DNA from: an uncultured beta proteobacterium
Lineage (GTDB): Bacteria > Pseudomonadota > Gammaproteobacteria > Burkholderiales > Rhodocyclaceae
Assembly: GCA_903910495.1 (NCBI GenBank)
Contig: CAIVZW010000400.1
Location: 1 to 24,024 of the forward strand
DNA length: 24,024 bases
Reading direction: 5' to 3'
Below, piece after piece: positions 7,278 through 14,534 of the stretch. The position numbers and the translations under genes are program-made. The notes under the pieces were generated by a model that worked only from the letters and a program-made list of their open reading frames with translations, was not told the DNA's origin and did not search any database. The stretch's first letter is position 1. Each line of letters starts with the position of its first letter.

Positions 7278-7577
7278 TTACTCTTGAATCGTTGCTTCAG
7301 CGTCCCCCGCTGGCAATGTTTGACCCTCCCTGATCCATCGCAAAGATGGAATCTTTAATCCCATGCCCAACCGGTGTGGGATTTTTTTGCCCAATGTATC
7401 AAGTATCCGGAGCCGTGATCGCGATGGGTTTGCTTGGCGCTTGATGGCAGTTAGAACTGGAAAATACCGGCCACAGTGCTGATGATGGACGGCTTCCGGC
7501 CAGGAAGAGATTTCGGCGTAGCGTTTGCCTCGAGTTCCCGAGGGCACGATTCGGCGGGGCCCGTCGGGATCGGTCAT
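7278..7577 (-). CDS. Hypothetical protein, start overlaps the stop of the P5CR-like gene
   Basis: A 99-codon frame whose ATG shares the ATGA tetranucleotide (7577-7574) with the TGA of the preceding reductase-like gene, the arrangement typical of translational coupling. The product is basic and begins MTDPDGPRRIVPSGTRGKRY. I do not recognise it. Composition in the second half (KRQANPSRSRLRILDTLGKK) is not obviously that of a folded protein, and a hairpin with a T-tract for the opposite strand lies inside it (7357-7388). It may be the surviving 5' part of a gene that once formed an operon with the reductase. Confidence 0.3.
   Translation of the reverse strand: MTDPDGPRRIVPSGTRGKRYAEISSWPEAVHHQHCGRYFPVLTAIKRQANPSRSRLRILDTLGKKIPHRLGMGLKIPSLRWIREGQTLPAGDAEATIQE
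7357..7388 (+). terminator. Terminator-like hairpin, plus strand
   Basis: AATCCCA (7357-7363) pairs with TGGGATT (7377-7383), with a 13-nt loop and a run of seven T ending at 7388. The T-tract orients it for plus-strand transcription. The nearest plus-strand gene upstream is the caspase gene, about 500 bases away. The stem is short and the loop long, so confidence is modest. Confidence 0.4.
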
Positions 7578-8344
7578 GCTCCCCTAATCCTTCTGTGAAC
7601 CATCTGCAACGCGCCTTTCAATGCGTCCAGCCCGCCCAAGTGGGCAAATTCCTGGAACAACTGTTCGTTTAGGCCGCCGCGGGTCGAATACTCGCGCCGC
7701 AGCGTGCTCAGCGGCTTGTGCGAGGACTTTATCGCAATATCCGAAAGGCTCACGAACAGTCTTGCCACATACGAGCGGGTGATTTCCGCCGGCATCCCCT
7801 TTTCGCTGAACCAGTCGGCGATGCCCTCCAGAAGGCCGAAATAAGATCCCATCAGCGAGCTTGCCAGCATGGTGAGGTCGAACTCGTCCTTCGAATGCAC
7901 AGCTATAGCGGTGCCGAGCGCGGCAAAAAAGTCCATGGCTTCCTGATTCGGCGGAAAGACGGCGGTCACACCTTGCCGATCCGCCACAAATGGCAAAGGA
8001 ATAGCCTGGGTGATAATGACTTCTTCCCCGAGCCAGCCGCGTAATTGGTCGGCGGAGAGGGTCGCCACCAAGCTGACGACGTGCTGCCCCGGACGGAAGG
8101 TCAACTCGCGAAGGACTTCTTCGACCACTTGGGGGCGAACCGCTATGAAGATCATATCGCTCTCATCGACGACGGCCTGGTTTGTGTCACCGATGCGCAC
8201 TACCTCGTGCATCGCTGCCAGTCGGCCGGCGATATCCTTATTGCGTGGAGAAATGACGATGTGCTCTGGTGCGAGCGAAGATTTCGTCACGCCTTCGATG
8301 ATGGCCTCCGCAATGGTCCCTGTGCCCACAAATCCAATTATCAT
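7574..8344 (-). CDS. Pyrroline-5-carboxylate reductase-like NAD(P) oxidoreductase, divergent
   Basis: 256 residues from the ATG at 8344-8342. An N-terminal Rossmann fold begins MIIGFVGTGTIAEAIIEGVT with the G-x-G-x-x-A nucleotide motif. VRPQVVEEVL (69-78) corresponds to the K/R-P-x-x-h segment of ProC enzymes, and SSLMGSYFGLLEGIADW (162-178) begins the helical dimerisation domain. ProC would reduce pyrroline-5-carboxylate to proline. However, the ProC RAMPN segment is replaced by TQAIPLPF (112-119) and the C-terminal SPGGTT motif by STRGGLNEQ (220-228). It is therefore a P5CR-family protein whose substrate may differ. The chosen start has GGGGGA just upstream; an ATG four codons earlier (8356) is the alternative. 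It lies back to back with the aldolase gene and overlaps a small ORF by ATGA. Confidence 0.8.
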   Translation of the reverse strand: MIIGFVGTGTIAEAIIEGVTKSSLAPEHIVISPRNKDIAGRLAAMHEVVRIGDTNQAVVDESDMIFIAVRPQVVEEVLRELTFRPGQHVVSLVATLSADQLRGWLGEEVIITQAIPLPFVADRQGVTAVFPPNQEAMDFFAALGTAIAVHSKDEFDLTMLASSLMGSYFGLLEGIADWFSEKGMPAEITRSYVARLFVSLSDIAIKSSHKPLSTLRREYSTRGGLNEQLFQEFAHLGGLDALKGALQMVHRRIRGA

Positions 8345-8644
8345 ACCTTCCCCCATTTCTCCGTGTCTGCTTCTATCTCGCATAATGCCTCCTGCTCGAT
8401 AGCGGCGCAACTTTAAGCGAACAATCACCTTCTGGCCTAGACAAGCTTGATCGCAAGCGCTTGACCAAGCTGACGCATCGAAGTTGTTGGCACGGTGGTG
8501 CAAGAAGGGCTGGATGTCGCGGGTAGCCCGAGGACTTTACGTGCGGTCGAACTGGCAGCAAGCCTTTGACATGAGGGGGTGATTTGGAACAGTAAGAGAG
8601 GTAACATGCCGATAACAAATACAACGTGGGAAGGAGCGCGAACA
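8345..8644. other. Intergenic region between divergent reductase-like and aldolase genes
   Basis: About 300 bases that must contain both divergent promoters. I find no clear -35/-10 pair. The plus strand 8474-8569 has 31 open codons reading VVGTVVQEGLDVAGSPRTLR before a TGA. This looks like the C-terminal tail of a lost gene, but it is too short to assign. The ribosome-binding site AAGGAG (8631-8636) lies 8 nt before the aldolase ATG at 8645. Confidence 0.35.
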
Positions 8645-9448
8645 ATGGTAGGGAAAGAGTTTAGGGATGCACTTCGTTCAGGAAGTTCCGTGTATGGCAC
8701 GCTGATAACATCTACCTCTCCGAGAATGTTTGATGTGACGCTCAGCTTGGGACTCGACTATGTCTTTTTGTGTAACGAGCATATTTTTTACAATCCTGAT
8801 GTTTTAGGCTGGATGTGCCGGTCATACAAAGCGGCCGGGATTAATCCAGTTGTTCGTATTTTGGAGCCGAGTCCATATCTGGCAAATCAGGCCTTAGATG
8901 CCGGTGCAGGGGCAATCCTTGTCCCTTATGTAGAAAATATTGAGGATGTTTATGCTCTAGTTGGAGCAGTAAAGTACCGTCCATTGAAAGGTGAGAAGCT
9001 AAGAAAAGTTCTTTACGGAGAAGAGAAGTTATCTGCAGAGTTGGCTGCCTATTTGAAAGCTTTCAACAAAGATAACGTTTTGCTTCTCAATATTGAAAGC
9101 CCAGCAGGCGTAAATAATATGGAGCAATTCTTTGCTGTTCAATCTGTTGACGGCCCCGGTGTTGATGGCATTGTTATTGGACCACACGATTTGTCAGTGT
9201 CTTACGAACTGCCTGAAAAATACCGAAGTAATGAGTTCCTTGATCTGAGTTGTGGAATTATCCGAAAAGCCAGAGCTTGTGGTGTTGCTGCCGGATGCCA
9301 TGGAGGATTCAGAGAGAGTCTTGATATACAGATGGAGTGGGCAAAAGCCGGGGCAAATATTATTTTACATAGCGCCGACATGCTCCTTTTTGCGGATAAG
9401 TTGCAGGATGATTTGAAGTGTATTCGCGAAGTAAAGAGAAACGAATAA
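8645..9448 (+). CDS. HpcH/HpaI-type aldolase (2-dehydro-3-deoxy sugar-acid or citrate-lyase-like family)
   Basis: 267 residues, the usual length for class II, divalent-metal-dependent pyruvate aldolases of this TIM-barrel family. These reversibly cleave 4-hydroxy-2-oxo acids to pyruvate and an aldehyde. Recognisable parts are GTLITSTSPRMFDVTLSLGL (18-37), the base-region EH (45-46, in FLCNEHIFYN), the pyruvate-binding Arg in PVVRILEPSP (R71), metal ligand E151 in LLLNIESPAGVNN and metal ligand D182 in VIGPHDLS. I chose the ATG at 8645 because AAGGAG lies 8 nt upstream. In-frame starts at 8606 (SD GAGAGG) and GTG 8579 would add residues not expected in the family. The insert around RPLKGEKLRKVLYGEEKL is longer than in HpaI. 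The gene is AT-rich compared with surrounding DNA, suggesting transfer. Substrate unknown. Confidence 0.82.
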   Translation: MVGKEFRDALRSGSSVYGTLITSTSPRMFDVTLSLGLDYVFLCNEHIFYNPDVLGWMCRSYKAAGINPVVRILEPSPYLANQALDAGAGAILVPYVENIEDVYALVGAVKYRPLKGEKLRKVLYGEEKLSAELAAYLKAFNKDNVLLLNIESPAGVNNMEQFFAVQSVDGPGVDGIVIGPHDLSVSYELPEKYRSNEFLDLSCGIIRKARACGVAAGCHGGFRESLDIQMEWAKAGANIILHSADMLLFADKLQDDLKCIREVKRNE

Positions 9449-9593
9449 TTCTTTTAATCACCACGAAACTTACCGCACCACCATGTGATCCGTCTAAGAA
9501 AATTCGCAGTCGGAAAACTGTCGTTAGGGGCGGTTATACATTCTGGTGGTTGCTTCGATCATGCCGGCACCCACGGTTCTATCCGGAAACACT

Positions 9594-9612
9594 AAAACCC
9601 GCCAGCGGCGGG
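9594..9612 (-). terminator. Rho-independent terminator for the secreted-protein gene
   Basis: On the minus strand CCCGCC (9612-9607) pairs with GGCGGG (9603-9598) around a 3-nt loop, followed by TTTTAGTGTTT. It lies 25 bases after the stop of the gene ending at 9638. Confidence 0.75.
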
Positions 9613-9637
9613 TCGTTCGGTCAATGCCGTACCGTCA

Positions 9638-10000
9638 TCATTTCCTGCCACGGGGACGATCAACTTTACCGTCGTGGTTGACGTCGTGCTGGCGGTCATG
9701 TTTTTCGCGGTAGATGCGCTCGCTCTGCCTGTTTTCCGCGCGCTGCAGATTTTTCCGTTCCTGCGCCGTGACCACACCGTCCGCCTTGGCTCTGTCTTCT
9801 TTCCTCTGCAGACGATCCTGACCTTTTTCCAGACGTGCCGCTTCCTTCTGAGTCAGCGAACCGGACTGCACGCCCTGCTGGATGCGCTGTTCCTGATTGG
9901 CCTGGCGCTGGTCGAATACTGGCGTCGCGCTTGATTGGGCAAAGGCCGCAAGTGGGGCAGCCAGCATGAACGAAAGGATCGCTGATTTGAGCAGTTTCAT
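9638..10000 (-). CDS. Secreted charged protein with EF-hand-like loop
   Basis: 120 residues. The signal peptide is MKLLKSAILSFMLAAPLAAF ending in AQ, with cleavage predicted near residues 21-22. The mature part is highly charged and helical, with repeated Q-E-R/K patterns (DQRQANQEQRIQQGV, ARLEKGQDRLQRKEDRAKAD). It ends with DVNHDGKVD (106-114), which fits the acidic D-x-N-x-D-G-x-(V/I)-D loop of EF-hand/dockerin-like calcium sites. The start at ATG 10000-9998 is set by the signal peptide, with AAGG and GGAG just upstream. It is probably periplasmic or secreted and possibly calcium-binding. Similar short proteins are common in betaproteobacteria, with no function that I know. Its own terminator follows at 9612-9594. 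Confidence 0.75.
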   Translation of the reverse strand: MKLLKSAILSFMLAAPLAAFAQSSATPVFDQRQANQEQRIQQGVQSGSLTQKEAARLEKGQDRLQRKEDRAKADGVVTAQERKNLQRAENRQSERIYREKHDRQHDVNHDGKVDRPRGRK

Positions 10001-10124
10001 GACCTTGATCTCCATTGGTTGTATCGAATGTTTGTTATACGTGGCATCACACGAATGGATTAACTCACAATCCCAACTGGAAAAAACTGCCTTTTGTAAC
10101 AACTCGTAAGCCAGCAAAGAAGAT

Positions 10125-10868
10125 TTACACACATTGCAGCGCATCAATGCGGTCGCTGAACACCGACGTTACGCCGCGTGCCAAAAGCGCCTCAGCCGCA
10201 GACCGGTCATTGACCGTGTAGCAAAGCACGGGAATCTTCCTGGCGCACGCTGCCTCGAGTACCGCATCATCAAGTTTGCTGCCTGCGCAATGCAGGCTGA
10301 AGGCTTCCAGTGCATTGAAATGTCGCAACCAGTCAGCCGGCGGGCGCACCCACAGATAGCCAAGCGGCAATTGAGGTGCGGCGCGGCGCGCCGCCTCCAG
10401 GGCGGTTGGCGAAAATGAAGAGACCAGCGGCAGGGGCCTGCCTTGCCACAATTCCAGAATGCGCCGGGCGACGGTTTCGCCGGTAATTGCTTCAAAACCA
10501 GCGGCTGGTTTTATTTCGACGTTAGCCATCAGGCCGAGTTCATGGCACAAGGCCGCTGCATCGCCAAGGCTTGGCAGCGGTTCGCCGACATAGGCGCGAT
10601 GCCGGTGGCTGCCGGCATCAAGGCCTTGCAGTACGGCATCCGGCGTATCACACACGCGACCGGAACCATTCGTCGTGCGCTCCAGTGTTTCGTCATGAAT
10701 CAGCCAGGGCGAGCCGTCGGCCGAGAGCATGACATCGAACTCGACGGCACGAAAACCCATCGCTGCGGCAACACGCAGCCCGGCCAGTGTATTCTCCGGC
10801 GCCAGCGCGCCGCCGCAGCGGTGCGCGAAGACGCGCGGGAGAGGCCAGGCGGGGGCGGGCGAGCTCAT
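10125..10868 (-). CDS. ugpQ: Glycerophosphodiester phosphodiesterase (GDPD family)
   Basis: 247 residues, cytosolic-type length without signal peptide. It hydrolyses glycerophosphodiesters to glycerol-3-phosphate and an alcohol. The GDPD signature is complete: FAHRCGGALAPENTLAG (14-30, the catalytic His and the metal-binding E of PENT), AVEFDVMLSADG (with the E-x-D metal ligands), IHDETLERTTNGSG (second catalytic His) and, further on, VEIKP. The C-terminal VNDRSAAEALLARGVTSVFSDR is the usual family end. Its ATG overlaps the TGA of the upstream binding-protein gene (ATGA at 10868-10865), so the two are translationally coupled. This supports the ugpQ role: using imported glycerophosphodiesters. 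Confidence 0.9.
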   Translation of the reverse strand: MSSPAPAWPLPRVFAHRCGGALAPENTLAGLRVAAAMGFRAVEFDVMLSADGSPWLIHDETLERTTNGSGRVCDTPDAVLQGLDAGSHRHRAYVGEPLPSLGDAAALCHELGLMANVEIKPAAGFEAITGETVARRILELWQGRPLPLVSSFSPTALEAARRAAPQLPLGYLWVRPPADWLRHFNALEAFSLHCAGSKLDDAVLEAACARKIPVLCYTVNDRSAAEALLARGVTSVFSDRIDALQCV

Positions 10869-12148
10869 TTGCTGCGTTTGACCCTGGCCTTGGCCAGCGG
10901 CACAGGCTGCATGACCGCATTGCCGCGCTGAACCGCATTATCCAGCGCCTGCTTGGCAGGTTCCTTGTTGGCCCAGACGGATTCGAGTTCGTCCTCGACG
11001 ATGTTGCGCACTGATTCAAGCTGCGAAACACGGACGGCCGGTGACGAAGTTCGGCCCTGCAGTTGCGCGTAGGCCACCTGCAATCCGGCCAGATCGGCTT
11101 TGAGCAATCTACTGCCAGCTGCCGCACGCGCCACCGGGGTCATCGGCAGGAATCCCCCGGCCAGCGTGAGGTTGATCTGCACCTCAGGCCCGAGAATATA
11201 ACTCACGAATTTTGCGACCCCCTTGATTTCGACGGGTTTCAAGCCACTGGCAATCCACAGCGAGGCACCGTCGGCCAGCGTATTCTTTGGCGAACCATAA
11301 ACGTCGTCGTGATAAGGCAGGGCTGAAACACCGGCTTCCAGCGTCTTGCTTTCAACCAGAGAGGCGAACAGCGAAGACGAACTGGTCAGCATGGCACATT
11401 CACCATTGGCAAAGCGGCGGTCAGCTTCGTCACGGCGCCCGAAAGAGTGAAAGTATCTCGCCTTGTGCCAACTCGCCATCATCGCCACATGCTTGATTTG
11501 GACCAGGCCATTGAAGGCCAGATGCCCTTTGGCATCGTTAACATCGGCGCCGTTCCAGGCACTCAGATTGTCAATATGCACCCAGGCCGGCCAGGAGGTG
11601 GTAAACGGACAGCGGCTGCCGGATTCAAAAAGCTTGCCTGAAATCTCCTGTATTTCGTGCCAGGTCCTGGGTGGCGTTTCGGGATTCAGCCCGGCATTGC
11701 GGAAAGCCGCCTTGTTGATATAGAGCACCGGCGTGGAAAAAGCGACAGGCAAGGCAATGAGCTGGCCTTTGGCATCGGTCAGGCCGACGATCAGTTCGGG
11801 TGAAAGCTTGTTGGCATCAAGCGGCTCCCTGGCCTCACGCATGGCTTCATGCAAGGGCTTGAACTTCGCCTTGTTGGCTGCGAAGCGGGCGTATTCCTCG
11901 CGGGTTACGAGATTCAGCTGTTTGGGCGCGCCCCCTTCGACGCGCCGTATCAGGCTGACATGCACATCCTTCTGCTGACTGTTGAAGTGCTCGACCAGGG
12001 GCTCAAGGCGCTCAGCCCGATCTTCATCGAGTCGATGCGCCAACTCGATCCTGACCGGCACGGAAACCGGTGCCGGTGCCGGGGCAGCAACCAGCGGAGC
12101 AGCGAAAAGCATCGCCCCGGCGGCCACGAAAATTCTGGGAAATTGCAT
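10865..12148 (-). CDS. ugpB: Glycerol-3-phosphate-type ABC substrate-binding protein
   Basis: 427 residues, the usual size for UgpB. The N-terminal signal peptide is MQFPRIFVAAGAMLFAAPLV followed by AA-P-A-P, so the protein is periplasmic. The body is an extracellular solute-binding protein type 1: RIELAHRLDEDRAERLEPLVEHFN (helix after strand 1), KQLNLVTREEYARF, LIALPVAFSTPVLYINKAAF (hinge region, typical of UgpB), TWHEIQEISGKL, SRCPFTTSWPAWVHIDNLSAWNG and GASLWIASGLKP. It would bind glycerol-3-phosphate or glycerophosphodiesters and hand them to an UgpAEC permease. No permease or ATPase gene follows; the gene runs straight into ugpQ with a 4-base overlap. A TATAAT lies on the minus strand at 12186-12181 and AGGA about 7 nt before the ATG. 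Confidence 0.85.
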   Translation of the reverse strand: MQFPRIFVAAGAMLFAAPLVAAPAPAPVSVPVRIELAHRLDEDRAERLEPLVEHFNSQQKDVHVSLIRRVEGGAPKQLNLVTREEYARFAANKAKFKPLHEAMREAREPLDANKLSPELIVGLTDAKGQLIALPVAFSTPVLYINKAAFRNAGLNPETPPRTWHEIQEISGKLFESGSRCPFTTSWPAWVHIDNLSAWNGADVNDAKGHLAFNGLVQIKHVAMMASWHKARYFHSFGRRDEADRRFANGECAMLTSSSSLFASLVESKTLEAGVSALPYHDDVYGSPKNTLADGASLWIASGLKPVEIKGVAKFVSYILGPEVQINLTLAGGFLPMTPVARAAAGSRLLKADLAGLQVAYAQLQGRTSSPAVRVSQLESVRNIVEDELESVWANKEPAKQALDNAVQRGNAVMQPVPLAKARVKRSK

Positions 12149-12180
12149 TGGGAGTCCTGGATTAAAGCAACGAGACAGGA

Positions 12181-12186
12181 ATTATA
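12181..12186 (-). promoter_or_regulatory. Likely -10 box for ugpB-ugpQ
   Basis: Perfect TATAAT on the minus strand, 32 bases before the ugpB ATG. Seventeen bases further upstream is TGGCCC, a poor -35, so activation by a regulator is possible. Confidence 0.5.
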
Positions 12187-12297
12187 GAGGCTGAACTGCA
12201 GACGGGCCATCCCTAGGCGCTGTTTCAGTATCTGTTTGCCGGCAAAGCACGCTATAGTTCAGTCTGTCTACCTCGGAGCGACCTAGGAGAACCGCAT

Positions 12298-12999
12298 ATG
12301 AACAAGTACCAGCGCCTGGTGATTGTTGTCGCATTGATGAATATGCTCGTCATTCTTCTGTTTCCCCCATTCACCAGCCAGCCCTTGGCCAAGGGGATGT
12401 TGCCCGGTTTTGACGGTTTTTACCCGGTGTTCACCCAGTTCGGCAACAAGTCCATATTCAAGGAATTGCTGACCCTGCAGCTGATGTTCATCGGCATCAA
12501 TACGCTTGCCGCCTGGCTGGCCCTGCAAAGCAGGAAACATCACGGAGAAACCCCGGATTTTTCGTTCATGAGCGCCATTGGCTGGTTCTCTGCCGTCAAT
12601 CTGGCTTTGATTTTTACCTTCCCGCCTTTTGAACCCTACAGGACACTCCTGCGCGCCGATGCCGGGGGCTTCGAGAGCTTTTATTTCGTCTTCGGCCGAC
12701 GTTCCCAACCGGCCATATTCTGGCCGCTGCTCTACCTCGAATGCACGTTCATCCTGATCAATGCACTCGGATTCATCCTGCTATTCAGCGCAGTAAAGGG
12801 TGGCGACGATGCGGCCCGGGGCAAGTCGATACCGCCGCCAGGCGAGGCCGCAGGGGCGCGGCACAAGCCCGAGGACAAGAATCACCTTAATTCGGCCGCA
12901 CTCGGACGGGGCGTTGACCGCCGCCATGAAGCCCGCCCTCACGCCGGCGAGGAACGGCGAGCCAAAGAAGACCGGCGCACGGTGAGCGGAAGCCCATGA
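12298..12999 (+). CDS. Four-helix membrane protein with internally duplicated FPPF / GFxxFYxVF module
   Basis: 233 residues. Four hydrophobic segments lie at about 7-24, 58-76, 92-108 and 142-166, followed by a long, charged, probably cytoplasmic tail (170-233). Two copies of one module are visible. Copy 1 has FPPF (22-25) and GFDGFYPVF (37-45), then a helix ending FIGINTLAAWLAL. Copy 2 has FPPF (108-111) and GFESFYFVF (124-132), then a helix ending FILINALGFILL. The two copies are offset by about 86 residues. I do not recognise a named family. The start is clear: AGGAGA (12285-12290) lies 7 nt before the ATG. The tail is very GC-rich and Arg-rich, and could be a read-through extension, since the duplicated core ends by 166. 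Confidence 0.8.
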   Translation: MNKYQRLVIVVALMNMLVILLFPPFTSQPLAKGMLPGFDGFYPVFTQFGNKSIFKELLTLQLMFIGINTLAAWLALQSRKHHGETPDFSFMSAIGWFSAVNLALIFTFPPFEPYRTLLRADAGGFESFYFVFGRRSQPAIFWPLLYLECTFILINALGFILLFSAVKGGDDAARGKSIPPPGEAAGARHKPEDKNHLNSAALGRGVDRRHEARPHAGEERRAKEDRRTVSGSP

Positions 13000-13072
13000 C
13001 ACAGTTGACTGATCAGCGAACAGGCATTTTGGTTAGAATGTCACCTATGCAAACCAATACTCAGGGATCATC

Positions 13073-13468
13073 GTGCCAGACCCGTTAGGAAGTCCGCTGC
13101 GAACCTTCTTGATCGCCGCCATCCTGTTGTTCAGCTTGGCCGGTTGCGACATGATCCAGCAACAAATGGGGATCGAAGACCTGGCGGCCAAAGCCGCCCG
13201 TGCCGATGCCGAAGGGAGGGCCGTCGGTGGTGCCTGCCGCCAGTCGGGGCGAGCCATCGAAGACTGCTACTCGATTTACTCGTGGCTACCCAAGGCACCG
13301 ATCTACGAAGGCTGGCGCGACATGGATGCCTACATGCGCGACAACAAGCTGGAGACGGTTGAACCTCAGTTGCCCCCGGTAGCGGCGCCTGGCACCAGGC
13401 GAAAGACGCCGGTTGCAGAGGAATCTGCCGCGGCCAAAGCCGTCAAGAAAGCCCCTGAAAAACGTTGA
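13073..13468 (+). CDS. Small predicted lipoprotein
   Basis: 131 residues from a GTG start (13073) with AGGGA about 6 nt upstream. The N-terminus MPDPLGSPLRTFLIAAILLF followed by SLAGC is a type II signal peptide; the lipobox Cys is residue 25. The next residue is Asp, which in enterobacteria would favour inner-membrane retention. The mature part is about 106 residues with DAEGRAVGGACRQSGRAIED and YSWLPKAPIYEGWRDMDAYM, and a Lys/Ala-rich, disordered end. Two Cys in the mature domain (CRQSGRAIEDC) could form a disulphide. Similar short lipoproteins occur in betaproteobacteria; I know no function. An internal ATG start is excluded because it would lose the signal sequence. Confidence 0.78.
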   Translation: MPDPLGSPLRTFLIAAILLFSLAGCDMIQQQMGIEDLAAKAARADAEGRAVGGACRQSGRAIEDCYSIYSWLPKAPIYEGWRDMDAYMRDNKLETVEPQLPPVAAPGTRRKTPVAEESAAAKAVKKAPEKR

Positions 13469-13544
13469 GTCCGCACGGACAAGTCTGAAGCCCGATAGCT
13501 TTCCCCCGCCAATTGTTCATGCTTCATAGGAAAAAGGAGTCGCC

Positions 13545-14498
13545 ATGAGTAAGGAAAAATACCGGCTGGTCACCCGCAGCGATTTCGATGGGCTGGTCTG
13601 CGCCGTTCTGCTCAACGAACTCGAGATGATCGACGAGATCAAATTCGTGCACCCCAAGGACATGCAGGACGGCAAGATCGAGATCACCAGCCGCGACATC
13701 ACCACCAACCTGCCCTATGTCGCCGCCGCCGGCCTCGTCTTTGACCACCACCTCTCGGAAACCATCCGCAACCCCGGCGAGCACCCCAACTACATCATCA
13801 ATCCCGATGCCCCCTCGGCAGCGCGTGTCGTTTATGACTACTGCGGCGGCAAGAAGGTTTTTCCGAACATTGCCGACGAGATGATGATCGCTGTCGACAA
13901 GGCGGATTCCGCGCAATTCACCCGCGATGAAATCCTCGATCCGAAGGGCTGGGTATTGCTCAACTACCTGATGGATTCGCGTACCGGCCTCGGCCGCTTC
14001 CGCGAGTTCCGGGTCAGCAACTACACACTGATGATGGATCTGATCAAGTATTGCCGCAATCACGGCATTGACGACATCCTGAAGCTGCCGGACGTCAGAG
14101 AGCGCGTGGAACTCTACTTCGAGCACGCCGTCAAAGCCAGACAGCAGATTGAACGCTGCACCACCGTTTACAAGAATCTGGTGATTCTCGATCTGCGTAA
14201 CGAGGAAACGATCTACGCCACCAACCGCTTCATGATTTATGCGCTTTTCCCGCAAACCAATATTTCAATCCATGTATTGTGGGGCGTACAGAAGCAGAAC
14301 ACGGTTTTCGCCACCGGCAAATCGATTCTTGACCGCAGCTGCAGAACGAATATCGGAGAGCTGATGCTCAAATACGGCGGCGGCGGTCATCACGCCGCCG
14401 GCACCTGCCAGGTAGACAACGATCAGGCCGAAGCCCTGCTCAAGGAAATCATTGCACAAATCAACGCTGATGATGCATCCAGCCCCGCGAAGGATTAG
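13545..14498 (+). CDS. DHH-family phosphoesterase
   Basis: 317 residues with the order typical of DHH/DHHA1 phosphoesterases (RecJ, NrnA and exopolyphosphatase-like). Motif I is RSDFDGLVCAVLL (11-23). Motif III is FDHH (66-69), the metal-binding signature. AVDKADSAQF (117-126) is motif IV. The C-terminal DHHA1 domain ends with YGGGGHHAAGTCQV, the substrate-binding glycine-histidine motif. These enzymes cleave phosphodiester or phosphoanhydride bonds using Mn2+. The substrate here (oligonucleotide, cyclic dinucleotide or polyphosphate) cannot be read from sequence. AAAAAGGAG ends 7 nt before the ATG. It is followed by the DUF1631 gene after 36 bases, so the two may be cotranscribed. Confidence 0.88.
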   Translation: MSKEKYRLVTRSDFDGLVCAVLLNELEMIDEIKFVHPKDMQDGKIEITSRDITTNLPYVAAAGLVFDHHLSETIRNPGEHPNYIINPDAPSAARVVYDYCGGKKVFPNIADEMMIAVDKADSAQFTRDEILDPKGWVLLNYLMDSRTGLGRFREFRVSNYTLMMDLIKYCRNHGIDDILKLPDVRERVELYFEHAVKARQQIERCTTVYKNLVILDLRNEETIYATNRFMIYALFPQTNISIHVLWGVQKQNTVFATGKSILDRSCRTNIGELMLKYGGGGHHAAGTCQVDNDQAEALLKEIIAQINADDASSPAKD

Positions 14499-14534
14499 TC
14501 TCGGGAGCCTGTATCCGCCACCGACTCATTTCGG

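Noticed and set aside
13005..13039. TTGACT and TAGAAT as a promoter for the small lipoprotein gene
   Set aside because: The two boxes are 23 bases apart, too far for a sigma-70 promoter; only the TAGAAT could be real.
13524..14255. Minus-strand open frame of 243 codons opposite the DHH gene
   Set aside because: Fully antisense to a gene with clear catalytic motifs; no start signal or family resemblance.
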